Notes: a model not told the origin generated them from the sequence alone. 64,000 nucleotides of DNA from CAIKMD01 sp963729935 (GCA_963729935.1 CAVSPW010000004.1:372001-436000), one strand, 5' to 3'. Positions 37,656 to 47,550 are shown, counted from the first letter of the stretch. Made by a program: numbers and translations.

Positions 37656-38305
37656 CGCGCCTCGCTTGGTCGAGAGGCGCGCCGCGATCGGCGACCGCCC
37701 TTGTCTTGCGATTCCGCCGCGGCGGTATCGCGCCAATAGCGCCATATCTGCACGGGCGGGAATTGGGTCCATATGCGCGCGATCGCGGCGCCGCGCAGGC
37801 CCAAGGCATCCATCGCCAGGGGGGAGACAAGCGCATTGGTCAATTGCAGCAACGTGCCACCCTCGCCGAGACGTTCGAGGCATGGCGCCACCACTGCGCG
37901 CTGCCCGGCGATTGGAAACCATTTGATCGGCAGCGATGAAACCACGGCGGCGAGACGCGTGACGCCCAGCACCCCCAATATCGCGCCGATGTCGCAGGCA
38001 TCGCCTTCGATCGCTTCGATGGCGGCGAAGCGGCGGCGCAGGATCGCGGCCAGCGCCGGTTCGCGCTCGACGACGATGAGCCTTTCCGGCGGACAACCGG
38101 CCTCGAGCAATCCGCGCGTCACGACGCCCGTTCCGCCGCCGAGCTCGAGCACCGCGCCGGGCCGGCTCAGGGGCAAGTCCTGGGCCATGGCGCGCGCGAC
38201 GGTGAGGCTGCTCGGGAAGATGGCGCCGATCCCGAGCGGATGGCGCAGCCAATGGCGAAAAAAAAGGGCGCCTTCCGCACCCCCGGCATCAAGCCTCGCT
38301 CGCAT
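37652..38305 (-). CDS. SAM-dependent methyltransferase, PmtA-like
   Basis: 217 residues with the class I SAM-binding motif VLELGGGTGVVTRGLLEAG. The N-terminus FFRHWLRHPLGIGAIFPSS matches phospholipid N-methyltransferases and the related rRNA adenine dimethylase-like group, and VVSSLPIKWFP resembles their active-site loop. Such enzymes methylate phosphatidylethanolamine toward phosphatidylcholine. The gene overlaps the phosphoesterase (ATGA) and is overlapped by 17 bases by the upstream unknown gene. The operon context with a lipid-type phosphoesterase and a glycosyltransferase supports a membrane-lipid role. The acceptor is inferred, not shown. Confidence 0.83.
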   Translation of the reverse strand: MRARLDAGGAEGALFFRHWLRHPLGIGAIFPSSLTVARAMAQDLPLSRPGAVLELGGGTGVVTRGLLEAGCPPERLIVVEREPALAAILRRRFAAIEAIEGDACDIGAILGVLGVTRLAAVVSSLPIKWFPIAGQRAVVAPCLERLGEGGTLLQLTNALVSPLAMDALGLRGAAIARIWTQFPPVQIWRYWRDTAAAESQDKGGRRSRRASRPSEAR

Positions 38306-38672
38306 CGCGCCCTCGCCTGCCGGAAGCCGGCTCGGCCGTGACCACCACGTCGACGAGCCGATCGGTGCGTCTCGTCTTCTGCATTTCTTGCAAGGCCGCG
38401 CGGAAAATGTCGGCGGTGCGCGCATCGGGAACCGCGACGGTCAAGGCTTTCCCGTTCGTCGCGGTCCGCACCGTCGCCGGTCCCAGGCGGTTCACCGCCA
38501 GCATGGTGAGCGCGACCGGATCGATTGCTGGAACGGGAAGAGGTGACGTCAAGATCGGCCGCAGCCCGCGATGGGGCCGCGCCGCCTGGATGAAGCTCGT
38601 CCACCGATGTTTCACGGCCGCTTGAAGTCGTTGGTGTCGATGAGCAATTTGCTGCATTCCGTCCTCGGCCAT
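38289..38672 (-). CDS. hypothetical protein, first gene of the envelope operon
   Basis: A 127-residue frame starting MAEDGMQQIAHRHQRL. A basic N-terminal third is followed by a Pro-rich stretch (LPVPAIDPVALT) and a more globular C-terminus ending in DASEA. I recognise no family. Its stop overlaps the methyltransferase start by 17 bases on the same strand, which favours a real coupled gene. Against it, the frame opposite is also open and no strong ribosome binding site is seen. An upstream start near 38747 is possible. Confidence 0.45.
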   Translation of the reverse strand: MAEDGMQQIAHRHQRLQAAVKHRWTSFIQAARPHRGLRPILTSPLPVPAIDPVALTMLAVNRLGPATVRTATNGKALTVAVPDARTADIFRAALQEMQKTRRTDRLVDVVVTAEPASGRRGRDASEA

Positions 38673-39209
38673 GTCATTGCCTCGTGCGGATTGCGTATCA
38701 GCGCCCGATGACGGATTTGTGCCGCTTTGAGGTCGCTCGCGTGACACTGCCGGCGGTCCCGGCTCCTGAGGCGCGGCCCTGAATCCGCCGCATCGCGGCT
38801 CACCCGGCAGGCGGAACTTGAATAAGGTGTGTATTATATAAGATATTGATAAATAAGTATTATTATTTCATCTATGCCACGCCGTCAGGACACGATGTGC
38901 GAAGCGCGGTCTGTCCGAGTGTCGGCGACCAATCGTCCCTGCCTATCCCGAAAATGGCCGGCCGAAAATGACGGCGGGGAGGTTGAACGGCATTCAGCAA
39001 AGCGGCGCAGGAAGACGGCCCTCGACGAGTCGCTTTGTCCCACTGCCGCGAGTCGTCTCATCCGGCTCGAATTCACAGGATATCAAGCGGTTGGCGACTG
39101 TAATTGAAATTGCGCATTGAGCCCATCAAAAATACACTGATAGATAATCAAGAAATAAACTTATTCTCCCTCGGGATTTTGGCCGGGGACGAAAAGGGCG
39201 GATCGGGCG
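38673..39209. other. gene-free region with two AT-rich patches
   Basis: No convincing gene. AT-rich patches at about 38820-38880 and 39100-39170 flank a GC-richer middle. The second patch lies just before the two response regulators and probably holds their promoter; TTGCGC and TACACT spaced by 17 bases at about 39111-39139 could be a sigma-70-like pair. A 77-codon frame at 38874-39107 has poor composition and no ribosome binding site. Confidence 0.45.
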
Positions 39210-39599
39210 ATGGCAATCATTCTCGTGATCGATGACGAAGCCGCAATGCGGCGCGTGTTGCGAGGCATGCTGGGGCCTGACCACGACGTGATCGAGGCCG
39301 AGGACGGATCTGTCGGCCTCGACCGGTTCATGGAGCATGCGCCGGATCTCGTCATCACCGACATCGTGATGCCGGGGAAAGAAGGCATCGAGACCATTCT
39401 CGAAATGCGGCGGCACGCACCCCATGCAAAGATTCTGGCAATTTCGGGAGCCGCGATGCCCCGCAGCGCGCATTATCTCGAAATGGCCGGAAAACTCGGC
39501 GCCGATATTAGGCTGACGAAGCCGATCATGGCGACCGATCTGCACGAAGCCGTTCGTTCGCTCCTGGGCGCTGCTTCGGTTGGCTCTTGCGCGCCCTGA
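39210..39599 (+). CDS. single-domain response regulator (CheY-like)
   Basis: 129 residues made only of a receiver domain. The acidic pair is in VIDDEAAMRR, the phospho-acceptor Asp in VITDIVMPGKEG, the conserved Ser/Thr position in LAISGAA and the Lys in RLTKPI. There is no output domain, so it must act through protein contacts or as a phosphate sink. The second receiver gene overlaps its end. No kinase gene is adjacent. The nearest histidine kinase in the window (45492-46886) has its own regulator. Confidence 0.88.
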   Translation: MAIILVIDDEAAMRRVLRGMLGPDHDVIEAEDGSVGLDRFMEHAPDLVITDIVMPGKEGIETILEMRRHAPHAKILAISGAAMPRSAHYLEMAGKLGADIRLTKPIMATDLHEAVRSLLGAASVGSCAP

Positions 39600-39976
39600 T
39601 CCTCGATGACGAGCCGTCGATCGGTCGCGTCATTTGTCGCGTGGCGAAGAGCGCGGGTTTTTTGGCGCAATCGGTCACCGATGCAGCGAGCTTCCAATCG
39701 CATTACCGGCTTGCGCAGCCGGATGTCGTCTTGCTCGATCTCGATCTCGGCGGCGACGACGGTGTCGCGCAGGTCCGATTTCTAGCCGCGCAACGATACC
39801 CGCATACGGTGGTCTTCATGAGCGGCTACGATCAGCGCGTCTTGTCCTCGGCCGAAAGGCTGGGACGAGATTTGGGCCTCGAGGTCCTTGCTTCGATCAG
39901 CAAGCCGTTCCGGGCGGAGGAATTGTCGGCGATTTTCAATCGGCTGGCCGCGCGCCACGGTTCCTCCGCCGGCTGA
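39587..39976 (+). CDS. second single-domain response regulator, overlapping the first
   Basis: 129 residues, again only a receiver domain: ILDDEPSIGR, VVLLDLDLGGDDG, VVFMSGYDQ and SISKPFRAEEL are the usual landmarks. The best start is TTG at 39587, which gives a normal N-terminus and overlaps the previous gene by 13 bases; a CTG at 39596, in the CTGA of the upstream stop, is also in frame. It is clearly different in sequence from its neighbour, so the two are not a recent duplication. Together they resemble a small phosphorelay pair without a local kinase. Confidence 0.85.
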   Translation: MRALILDDEPSIGRVICRVAKSAGFLAQSVTDAASFQSHYRLAQPDVVLLDLDLGGDDGVAQVRFLAAQRYPHTVVFMSGYDQRVLSSAERLGRDLGLEVLASISKPFRAEELSAIFNRLAARHGSSAG

Positions 39977-40009
39977 GCGGCAGGAGAGGCCGCGGCGCGC
40001 GATCCGGGA

Positions 40010-40546
40010 TCAGTGCCCCATTCCCGGCATTGCCGACATGTCCGACGCATTCGGCGCTTTTGGCGCATTGGGCATCGCGCTCCTGTCGCCTGCATGCATG
40101 GCGCCGACCTTTGCCACGTCGGCCATGACCTCCCGTTTCCCGGCGTGATCGAAGGTCAGCGTCAGCGGGACCTTCTCGCCTTCCTTCATCGGCGCCTTCA
40201 AGCCCAGCAACATGACGTGGTAGCCTCCCGGTTGCAGCACGAGGGTCTTGCCGGGCGCGATCGCGAGCGATGAGACCGGCAGCATCTCCATGACGCCGTT
40301 CGTCATCTTCATCTCGTGCAGTTCGGCCTTTTCGGCCACGGGCGTGCTCGCGGCAACGAGGCGGTCCGGCGCCGCGCCGGTATTGGTGACGGAAAGATAG
40401 ATGGCGCCGGTCTTCACCATGCCTGGCGTGGCGCGGGCCCAAACCTGATTGACGCGAATTCCGCTCTCATCGGCGCGTGACACGGCGCCCGACAAGATGA
40501 GGGCCGCGAATGCGGCGGCGATGGTCCCGATATGCTTAGTCGACAT
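40010..40546 (-). CDS. periplasmic copper chaperone PCu(A)C
   Basis: Delivers Cu(I) to cytochrome oxidase or other periplasmic targets. The 178-residue precursor has a signal peptide (ending VSRADES) and the copper motif H-x-M then H-x-M: ELHEMKMTNGVMEM and GGYHVML. The C-terminal tail is rich in Met, His, Asn and Pro (ASDMSAMPGMGH) and may bind extra metal. ATG 40546 follows AAGGAGAACG. It is the last gene in the copper run and lies 29 bases from the CopD fusion, so cotranscription is likely. Confidence 0.93.
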   Translation of the reverse strand: MSTKHIGTIAAAFAALILSGAVSRADESGIRVNQVWARATPGMVKTGAIYLSVTNTGAAPDRLVAASTPVAEKAELHEMKMTNGVMEMLPVSSLAIAPGKTLVLQPGGYHVMLLGLKAPMKEGEKVPLTLTFDHAGKREVMADVAKVGAMHAGDRSAMPNAPKAPNASDMSAMPGMGH

Positions 40547-40575
40547 GCTCGTTCTCCTTGGCTGGTGGGTAATGG

Positions 40576-42507
40576 TCAATGCACATGCACTTGGGCGGCT
40601 GGCGCAAACTTCAAGCGCGCCATCGCCGCGATCTCGCGCTTGAGCGCGTCGAGATTCCGCCAATCCGGCGCGTCGCCCGGATGCCAGCGCGCGCGGATAT
40701 GGGCTTCGCGGTCGATGAGGAATTCGACCGGTGCCGCAAGCGGCGCGCCGGCGATATCGTAAGACGCATAAACCGAGCGCAGCGCCGGGTCATCCGCGAC
40801 GGCGATGAGCGCGACGCCCTTCTCGGCCAGAGCGCTGCGCCACGCTTCGAGCTGGATTGTACGGGGATTATCCGGCCGACCATCGAACGCAAGCAGCACC
40901 GCGTCTTGGGCCAGCAATGAACGGAGCGTCGTTGCGGCGCCGAGCGGGGCCGGAAGCGAAAAATCGGGTGCGATAGGCGCGGCGTCCGCGGTCACTTTCG
41001 CGCCCATGGCCGGATCGGCCGTGCCGCCGGCGCGGCTCTTGAGAAAATTGATCACGTCCCAGCGCTGCGTCTCGGCGAGCGTCGTGGCGAAGGCCGGCAT
41101 CGCGCCGCCGCTCATCCCCTGGCTGACGAACCAGAACAGATCGCCGTCGGTATGCGCGAAAAGACCGGCGCCGAGCTCGGAAGGCGCGGACGATCGTTGC
41201 GAGGATTGCGAAGTCAGAGCGCCGTCGCCCTGCCTGCTCTCGCCATGGCAGGAAACGCAGTGCTGCGCGTAGATCGCGCCGCCGGCGAGGACCGAGCCCA
41301 CGGTAAATTGTCGCGGCGAGGCGTAATAGCTCGTCGGCGTTGCCTCGATCAGCATCAATTGGATCGGGCGCCAACCGAGTCCGATGATGAATAGGCCGCC
41401 GATCGCGATCGACAGGACATGCCGTCGCCGCCAGCCGGAGACGAGCAGCACGAGGCCGATCGCCGCGACGGCGGCGGCGCCGATCGCGTTGTTGCGCAGC
41501 TCCGGCGCGGCTTCGATCGCGTCCAAACCGAGGCGATAGGAAAACGGCCACCAGGGCTGCTCATGTGCGCCCGGTACCATGGTTCCGAGCACGCCGACGA
41601 TCGCGATGATGCTCAGCCCGATCGCCGCTTCGATCAGCGCGTTGCGCTCGATGGCCTTGAGCGCCTGGAGGCTTTCGAGCGCGGGTCCGCCGTGATCGGC
41701 CGCGGCGAGGCGGGGCAGCAAGCGCAGCCGGTTGAACGCCGCAAGGAACCCCATCGCCGCAAAAAGCGCGATCTTGATGAGGAGCAGCTGGCCGTAAAGC
41801 GTCCCGAGAAGCGCCGCTCCGGAGCCCACGAGGAACCAGGCGTTGATGGTTCCGGTGACGAGCAAGGCCGCGACGCAGGCGAGCCCGAGATCGGAGAATG
41901 CGATTGTGGCCGCACGCGCGATTCCGAGGGCGCGGCGGTCGCCGTCGCGTCGCGTTCGAGAGAGAAGCAAGGCCAGCGGTGCCAAAGTGCCAACCCAACC
42001 GCCGGCGGCGATCAGATGCAGCGCGTCCGCGCCGCCGTGCAAAATGCCCCCAAAGCCCTGCGCGGCGCCTGCATGCCCTTGCCATGCCGTTGCCGCCACC
42101 AACGCGACCGCGATCGACACGCCGATGATGTCCAACGCGCGATGACGGCCGAGGAGCGCGATGAAGGGAAGGAGCGCGCCGAGAAGGATCATGCGCGCAG
42201 CCCAGACGCGGCCGAACTGCGTGTGCGATAGAACCGTAGAGACCGCGCCTCGGGTAAGCACAGCGGATAATGCCTCCTGGCTCATGCTTTGTGCCGCAAG
42301 GATCAGCCACGCGATCGCGGCGAGCAGCGCAAGCGCGAGACTGATCCAGGCGCCGAGAAGGAATTTGTGGTGAAGGGCTGCGGACATCGTCACGCCGGCT
42401 CGCGCATAAGTCGGCGCGGCGATCAGCAGGACGAAGCAAAACAAGCCGAGCAGCGAGAGCTGCCCGGAGAGATGGATGATTCGCGAGGCGATCAGCAGGA
42501 CATCCAT
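40576..42507 (-). CDS. CopD - cytochrome c - redoxin-like fusion protein
   Basis: A 643-residue three-part protein. Residues 1 to about 400 are membrane helices of the CopD type, with conserved histidines in IIHLSG, ALHHKFLLG, GGILHGGADALHLIAAGGWVG. A cytochrome c domain follows: haem motif C417-V-S-C420-H421 and a likely axial Met in GGAMPAFA. The last part (about 513-643) looks like a thioredoxin-fold redoxin (APDFSLPAPLG at its start) but contains no cysteine, so it cannot do thiol chemistry; it ends QVHVH. CopD moves copper across the inner membrane in relatives. Start ATG 42507 is 17 bases after copC. Confidence 0.88.
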   Translation of the reverse strand: MDVLLIASRIIHLSGQLSLLGLFCFVLLIAAPTYARAGVTMSAALHHKFLLGAWISLALALLAAIAWLILAAQSMSQEALSAVLTRGAVSTVLSHTQFGRVWAARMILLGALLPFIALLGRHRALDIIGVSIAVALVAATAWQGHAGAAQGFGGILHGGADALHLIAAGGWVGTLAPLALLLSRTRRDGDRRALGIARAATIAFSDLGLACVAALLVTGTINAWFLVGSGAALLGTLYGQLLLIKIALFAAMGFLAAFNRLRLLPRLAAADHGGPALESLQALKAIERNALIEAAIGLSIIAIVGVLGTMVPGAHEQPWWPFSYRLGLDAIEAAPELRNNAIGAAAVAAIGLVLLVSGWRRRHVLSIAIGGLFIIGLGWRPIQLMLIEATPTSYYASPRQFTVGSVLAGGAIYAQHCVSCHGESRQGDGALTSQSSQRSSAPSELGAGLFAHTDGDLFWFVSQGMSGGAMPAFATTLAETQRWDVINFLKSRAGGTADPAMGAKVTADAAPIAPDFSLPAPLGAATTLRSLLAQDAVLLAFDGRPDNPRTIQLEAWRSALAEKGVALIAVADDPALRSVYASYDIAGAPLAAPVEFLIDREAHIRARWHPGDAPDWRNLDALKREIAAMARLKFAPAAQVHVH

Positions 42508-42523
42508 CCGACCGGCTCGCGCC

Positions 42524-42895
42524 TTATTTTCCGACCGTGAAGCTGAAATCGCCCTGTGTGGCGTGGGTGTCGACGGAAACGACACGCCAGACGACTTTGT
42601 AGGTGCCGGGCAGCAATGGCCGCAAGGAGACATGCAGCACGCTTGCGTCCTGCGGATCCACCATCGAATCATCTTGGTCGACGCGGACACCTTTGGGGTC
42701 GAGCACCTCGATCTTGCTGAAGGAGGGTTCGAGCTTTTCGGTGAACCAGATTCGCACCTCCGCCGGCGCCGCGGCGACGGTGGCGCCGACCGCCGGCAGG
42801 GCATGATCGGGAAAAGCGTGCGCCATCGCTGCGCTTGGTACCGCGACCGCAACAAACAGCGCGATCCAGATCGCGGCCAATCCATGCTTGTTCAT
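42524..42895 (-). CDS. copC: copper resistance protein CopC
   Basis: Small periplasmic copper-binding protein, 123 residues. The signal peptide probably ends AAMA, leaving His as the first mature residue (HAFPDHALP), which would form the Cu(II) site together with the Asp and His of SVDTHATQGDFSF. The beta-sandwich core has VRIWFTEKLEPSF. The missing Met-rich loop suggests a Cu(II)-only type. It lies directly before the CopD fusion and after an exported protein gene, 2 bases from it, as in many copper operons. Confidence 0.93.
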   Translation of the reverse strand: MNKHGLAAIWIALFVAVAVPSAAMAHAFPDHALPAVGATVAAAPAEVRIWFTEKLEPSFSKIEVLDPKGVRVDQDDSMVDPQDASVLHVSLRPLLPGTYKVVWRVVSVDTHATQGDFSFTVGK

Positions 42896-42897
42896 GC

Positions 42898-43827
42898 TCA
42901 GTCTCCCAATAACGGCTTGCCGATGCTGTTCGGGAACAGGTCGTCGAGATAGAGGTGAAATTGGACGAGACCGCCGATGCCATGGCCCGACAGGCTGTTG
43001 ACCGGAAGGATCGCCTCGGCAACGATCTGGAAATGCTGTCCCGCCCAGATCAGCCCGGGCTGCACCGTGCCCGTGGTCTGGCTCCCCTGCCCCCGGTTGA
43101 ACGGCGTCGTCATCGACAATTCGACGAGCGGGATCATCCGATCGAAAGGCGCACCGAGCCCCACATCGCGGACGTGGTGCTGGAGGTATTCGAGGCTGTA
43201 TTCGAGCGCGATGCCGTAATTGAAGACATTCGGATTGGCGTTCGAGCTGCCCGCGCTGGTGATCTTGGTCGGGAAATCGATGCCGAGATTCCCGGTGATC
43301 GCGGAGGGGCGCAGCCAAGGCAGCGAATCCGGCAGATCGCCGAAACCTTTGCCGAAATCGAAGCCGGGTGTGACCGTCGTGAAATCGGGCGCGCCGGCGC
43401 CGTTGACGCGACCCGTATGGGCCCAGGAGACGTCGAGCCCAACCAGCCCGATCAGCTCATGAGGCGCATTGACGAAGAGCTGATATTGCGCGCCGGTCGA
43501 GAGTGCATCCCAACCTTTCATGGCGGGCGAGCCCGGAACGCGGATGTATTTCCACTGGTCGTCGAGCGTGAGCCCGAAATCGGGCATGACGCGCTTGGCG
43601 ATGTCGAAGCCGATATCGGTTTCCTCGGATCCGTCGCTCGCGCGCGGATTGACGGTGACGGTCGGCAACGACATTTCGTCGGCGACGAAAGGATCGTCGG
43701 TGGCGATGGTCGCGGGAAAGAAGCGGTCGCCCGCGAAACCATGCGCCCCCGCCGGGCGGGCAAGGGACAAGATTGGCAGGGCGATGACCGCCGCGCAAAA
43801 AACACGGATTCTCAAAATGATCTCCAT
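42898..43827 (-). CDS. exported protein of the copper cluster, possible outer-membrane barrel
   Basis: 309 residues with a signal peptide ending PAGAHG. The rest alternates polar and hydrophobic residues with many aromatic and glycine positions (GLDVSWAHTG, YGIALEYSLEYLQHH, FQIVAEAILPVNSLSG) and ends in a hydrophobic strand-like tail, as in outer-membrane beta-barrels. I do not recognise a named family. The gene is 2 bases from copC on the same strand, so its product is likely to work in copper handling, perhaps as an outer-membrane transporter. The family call is tentative. Confidence 0.7.
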   Translation of the reverse strand: MEIILRIRVFCAAVIALPILSLARPAGAHGFAGDRFFPATIATDDPFVADEMSLPTVTVNPRASDGSEETDIGFDIAKRVMPDFGLTLDDQWKYIRVPGSPAMKGWDALSTGAQYQLFVNAPHELIGLVGLDVSWAHTGRVNGAGAPDFTTVTPGFDFGKGFGDLPDSLPWLRPSAITGNLGIDFPTKITSAGSSNANPNVFNYGIALEYSLEYLQHHVRDVGLGAPFDRMIPLVELSMTTPFNRGQGSQTTGTVQPGLIWAGQHFQIVAEAILPVNSLSGHGIGGLVQFHLYLDDLFPNSIGKPLLGD

Positions 43828-43892
43828 CGATATGAAACGCGGACCGGCGAGGCCGCGGAAGCGGCCCGGTCGGGGCACGAACGGACGCAATC

Positions 43893-44303
43893 TCAGACGA
43901 TGGAGGGCGGGGCGCGAGAATTGTAGGCGGCGACGTCGACGATTGGCGCGCGGCGGATATACACCCAATCCGGCGCCAGGGTGACGCCCGCTTTGGGCAG
44001 CGGCAAGAGTACCGGCGACGTCGCCGTGAAGGCCTGACCGACGGCGAGCGCGGTGCAGATCGGACAGCCGTCGCTCAACCCATGATGGGTGGCGGGGTCG
44101 CCAGGCTTGGGCGCGGCCGGCGCCGCGAGACGGGAGGCCGAGCAGATGAAGGTGGTGCGATCGGCATAGGCCGGGCTGCTGGCCAGCGCGATCTCGAAAG
44201 CCACGAGAAACGGCAGCAGCACTTGTATGGTGAGCGCAAGAAAGGCAAGCCAGATTCCGGCCGGCGGTGTTACTTGCCTCCTGCGATGTCGACCCCTCGC
44301 CAT
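43893..44303 (-). CDS. DUF2946-type membrane-anchored protein
   Basis: 136 residues. A basic N-terminus and one membrane helix (LAFLALTIQVLLPFLVAFEIAL) are followed by a periplasmic tail with CSASRL and the HHGLSDGCPICTAL motif, a His/Cys cluster characteristic of DUF2946 proteins found with copper genes. The ATG at 44303 is chosen over an upstream frame start. It is 65 bases from the exported protein gene and 57 from the NiCoT gene, all on one strand. Function unknown; the CxxC and paired histidines suggest metal binding. Confidence 0.75.
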   Translation of the reverse strand: MARGRHRRRQVTPPAGIWLAFLALTIQVLLPFLVAFEIALASSPAYADRTTFICSASRLAAPAAPKPGDPATHHGLSDGCPICTALAVGQAFTATSPVLLPLPKAGVTLAPDWVYIRRAPIVDVAAYNSRAPPSIV

Positions 44304-44360
44304 CCCCGCGCCCCTTTGCGGCCGCAAGGGTAGACGCCGCTTTTGGCGAAAGGCAAGCGG

Positions 44361-45410
<1,050 letters not shown>

Positions 45411-45491
45411 CGTCCTTATGAGGCGCGGGAGAATGGTCGCGGTATGCCGGCGGACACCATAGCGCCGCCTCGTCCGCGTTGGCGAGGCGAT

Positions 45492-46886
45492 TCAACGCGG
45501 AACGCGCTCAGGGCCCTGCGTGAAGGTCTCAGCCTTGAAGCGCAGCGATACGCGCAGGCCCGGCCGGTTGTCGCCAAGCTCGATCGCGACCTGATGGAGG
45601 CCGGCAATGGCCGCGGCGAGGCTCAATCCCAAGCCGCTTCCCGGCGTGGTCCGGCTTGATTCGAGCCGATAGAATCGCCTGAACACCTTCTCGTGTGCAG
45701 CGGCAGGTATGCCGGGACCGGTATCGGTGATCATGGCCTCGATGGCGCCATCGTTGCGCGTAGCCGTGATCGCAATCGATGCTGCTTCGGGCGAATGTCG
45801 GATCGCATTCTCGATCAAGTTCGAGAACAACTGCATCAGCAATTCGCGATCGCCCGCAACCGCAAGATCCGGCGCTACGGCGATGCTCAGCTGCTGGTGT
45901 TTCTCCTCGGCGGTCGGCTGATAGACTTCGGCAACGGTCAGGAGCAGCTCCGAGAGATCGACTTCGGCAAATCGCTCGGTCGAGCCGGTGCCTTCGATCT
46001 GCGCGATCCGCAACAGAGCGCCGAAGGTCTCGAGGATGGCGTCGGTATCGGCGATCGAACGGTCGATCGCCGAACGCAGGTCTTCGCTCGAAACCGATCG
46101 GCGTTGCGCCAGCTCCAGCCGCTGGCGTAGCCGCGTCAAGGGCGTGCGCAGATCATGCGCGATGTCGTTCGACACTTGCCGCATCCCTTCGAGCGAGTTT
46201 TGTGTCTTGTCGAGCATGGCGTTGAGGCTCGCCGCCAGGCGGTCGAATTCGTCGTCCGTGCCGCGAATCGGAATGCGCTGCGCGAGATTGCCATCCATGA
46301 TTTCTCGGCTGGCGCGGCCGACCGTCTCGACCCGATGCAACAGGCTGCTGCTCATGACGGCGCCGCCCGCCAGAGCGAGCAGCAAGGTGATCGCAAACCC
46401 CCATCCGAACGTGCGCAGGACGACGGCTTTCAGTTCGACCAGTTGGTGCGCGTCGGCGGCGACGAGCAGGAACTCGCCGCTGGCGAGCCGGACGCCGTGA
46501 GCGCGGAGCGCACCGCGACGATCGCCGGGAAAGAGCAAGTCCGGCACGCGCAGATCGAAGGTGCCGATCTGGGGCGTCATCGCGGGCAGATTGCCGGCTT
46601 TCACGCGGCCCGCTTCGTCTTCCAACAGATAGAGAACCGGTCCGCTCGGCATCTGCTTGGTGCGTTCATCGACCAGCCGCGCCAACAGAGCCGCGCCGCC
46701 GCCGCGAAATCCTTGCTCGAGCTCGCTGACGTCGCTGTCGATCGTGGCATCGAGCTCGTTCGTCATGTAATAGCTCGTTGCCCAATAGATCACGCTCAGC
46801 AGAATCAACGCCGACACCGCGAAGAGGGCGGCGTAGAGCAGCGTGAGCCGGAAGCTCGACGTATGGACAAGCTTAGCCAGGTGCAC
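45492..46886 (-). CDS. sensor histidine kinase of the metal-efflux locus
   Basis: 464 residues. Two membrane helices (about 15-37 and 160-180) flank a periplasmic sensor region, then HAMP, a HisKA domain with His244 in DIAHDLRTPLTRL, and an ATPase domain with NLIENAIRHS, DTGPGIP and GSGLGLSLAAAI. This is the CusS/CzcS-like layout of heavy-metal sensors, but the sensor domain carries no obvious Cys or His cluster. It overlaps the response regulator by 14 bases. The TolC-MFP-RND operon on the other strand is the likely target of the pair. Confidence 0.9.
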   Translation of the reverse strand: MHLAKLVHTSSFRLTLLYAALFAVSALILLSVIYWATSYYMTNELDATIDSDVSELEQGFRGGGAALLARLVDERTKQMPSGPVLYLLEDEAGRVKAGNLPAMTPQIGTFDLRVPDLLFPGDRRGALRAHGVRLASGEFLLVAADAHQLVELKAVVLRTFGWGFAITLLLALAGGAVMSSSLLHRVETVGRASREIMDGNLAQRIPIRGTDDEFDRLAASLNAMLDKTQNSLEGMRQVSNDIAHDLRTPLTRLRQRLELAQRRSVSSEDLRSAIDRSIADTDAILETFGALLRIAQIEGTGSTERFAEVDLSELLLTVAEVYQPTAEEKHQQLSIAVAPDLAVAGDRELLMQLFSNLIENAIRHSPEAASIAITATRNDGAIEAMITDTGPGIPAAAHEKVFRRFYRLESSRTTPGSGLGLSLAAAIAGLHQVAIELGDNRPGLRVSLRFKAETFTQGPERVPR

Positions 46887-47550
46887 GAAGGCAATATCCC
46901 GCGCCGCGCACGGTATGGATCAGCTCGGCATCGAAGCCTTTGTCGATCTTACCGCGCAGACGGCTGATATGAGTCTCGACCACGTTGGTTCGTGGGTCGA
47001 AGTGAAAGTCCCAAACGTTTTCCAAGAGCATGGTTCGCGTCACGACCTGGCCGGCATGGCGCATCAGGTATTCGAGGAGCCGAAACTCGCGCGGTTGCAA
47101 CTCGATCACCTGTCCCGCCCGCCGCGTCGTTCGCGCGAGCAGATCCAGCTCGAGATCCGCGACCTTGAGACGGGTTTCGGCGGCGGTCTGGCGCGGCCGC
47201 CGACCGAGCGCGTTGACCCGCGCGACGAGTTCGGCGAAGGCGAAGGGCTTGACGAGGTAGTCGTCGCCGCCGGCATTCAATCCGGTAACGCGGTCATCGA
47301 TGCCGCCCAGCGTGGTCAGGAACAGAACCGGCGTCTGGATACCGCTGCTGCGCAAGGTGCGGACGAGCGCGACGCCGTCGAGATTGGGCAGCATGCGATC
47401 GACGATGACGAGGTCCCACGCCTCGCCGGCGGCAAGAAAAAGACCTTCCCGCCCATCCGCGCCGACGACGACGCGATGCCCCTCTTCCTCCAGTCCCTGG
47501 ACGACGTAATCGGCCGTCTCGGGGTCGTCTTCGACCAGCAAGATTCGCAA
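46873..47550 (-). CDS. OmpR-family response regulator
   Basis: 225 residues: a receiver with LLVEDDPETA, phospho-Asp in LVIVDRMLPNLDG and YLVKPFAFAEL, then a winged-helix output domain with LQPREFRLLEYLM, NVVETHISRLRGKID and HTVRGAGYCLR. It is coupled to the kinase gene by overlap. Its start faces the TolC gene across 138 bases, so it can control both its own minus-strand run (NiCoT, DUF2946, CopC, CopD and others) and the efflux operon. A palindrome at 47579-47599 is a candidate binding site. Confidence 0.93.
   Translation of the reverse strand: MRILLVEDDPETADYVVQGLEEEGHRVVVGADGREGLFLAAGEAWDLVIVDRMLPNLDGVALVRTLRSSGIQTPVLFLTTLGGIDDRVTGLNAGGDDYLVKPFAFAELVARVNALGRRPRQTAAETRLKVADLELDLLARTTRRAGQVIELQPREFRLLEYLMRHAGQVVTRTMLLENVWDFHFDPRTNVVETHISRLRGKIDKGFDAELIHTVRGAGYCLRAPG

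Noticed and set aside
38874..39107. A 77-codon plus-strand frame before the response regulators.
   Set aside because: No ribosome binding site and an irregular mix of residues; it spans the boundary of an AT-rich patch.
45411..45491. Possible cobalamin riboswitch before the NiCoT gene.
   Set aside because: The gap is only about 80 bases and no B12-box-like sequence or long leader structure is seen.
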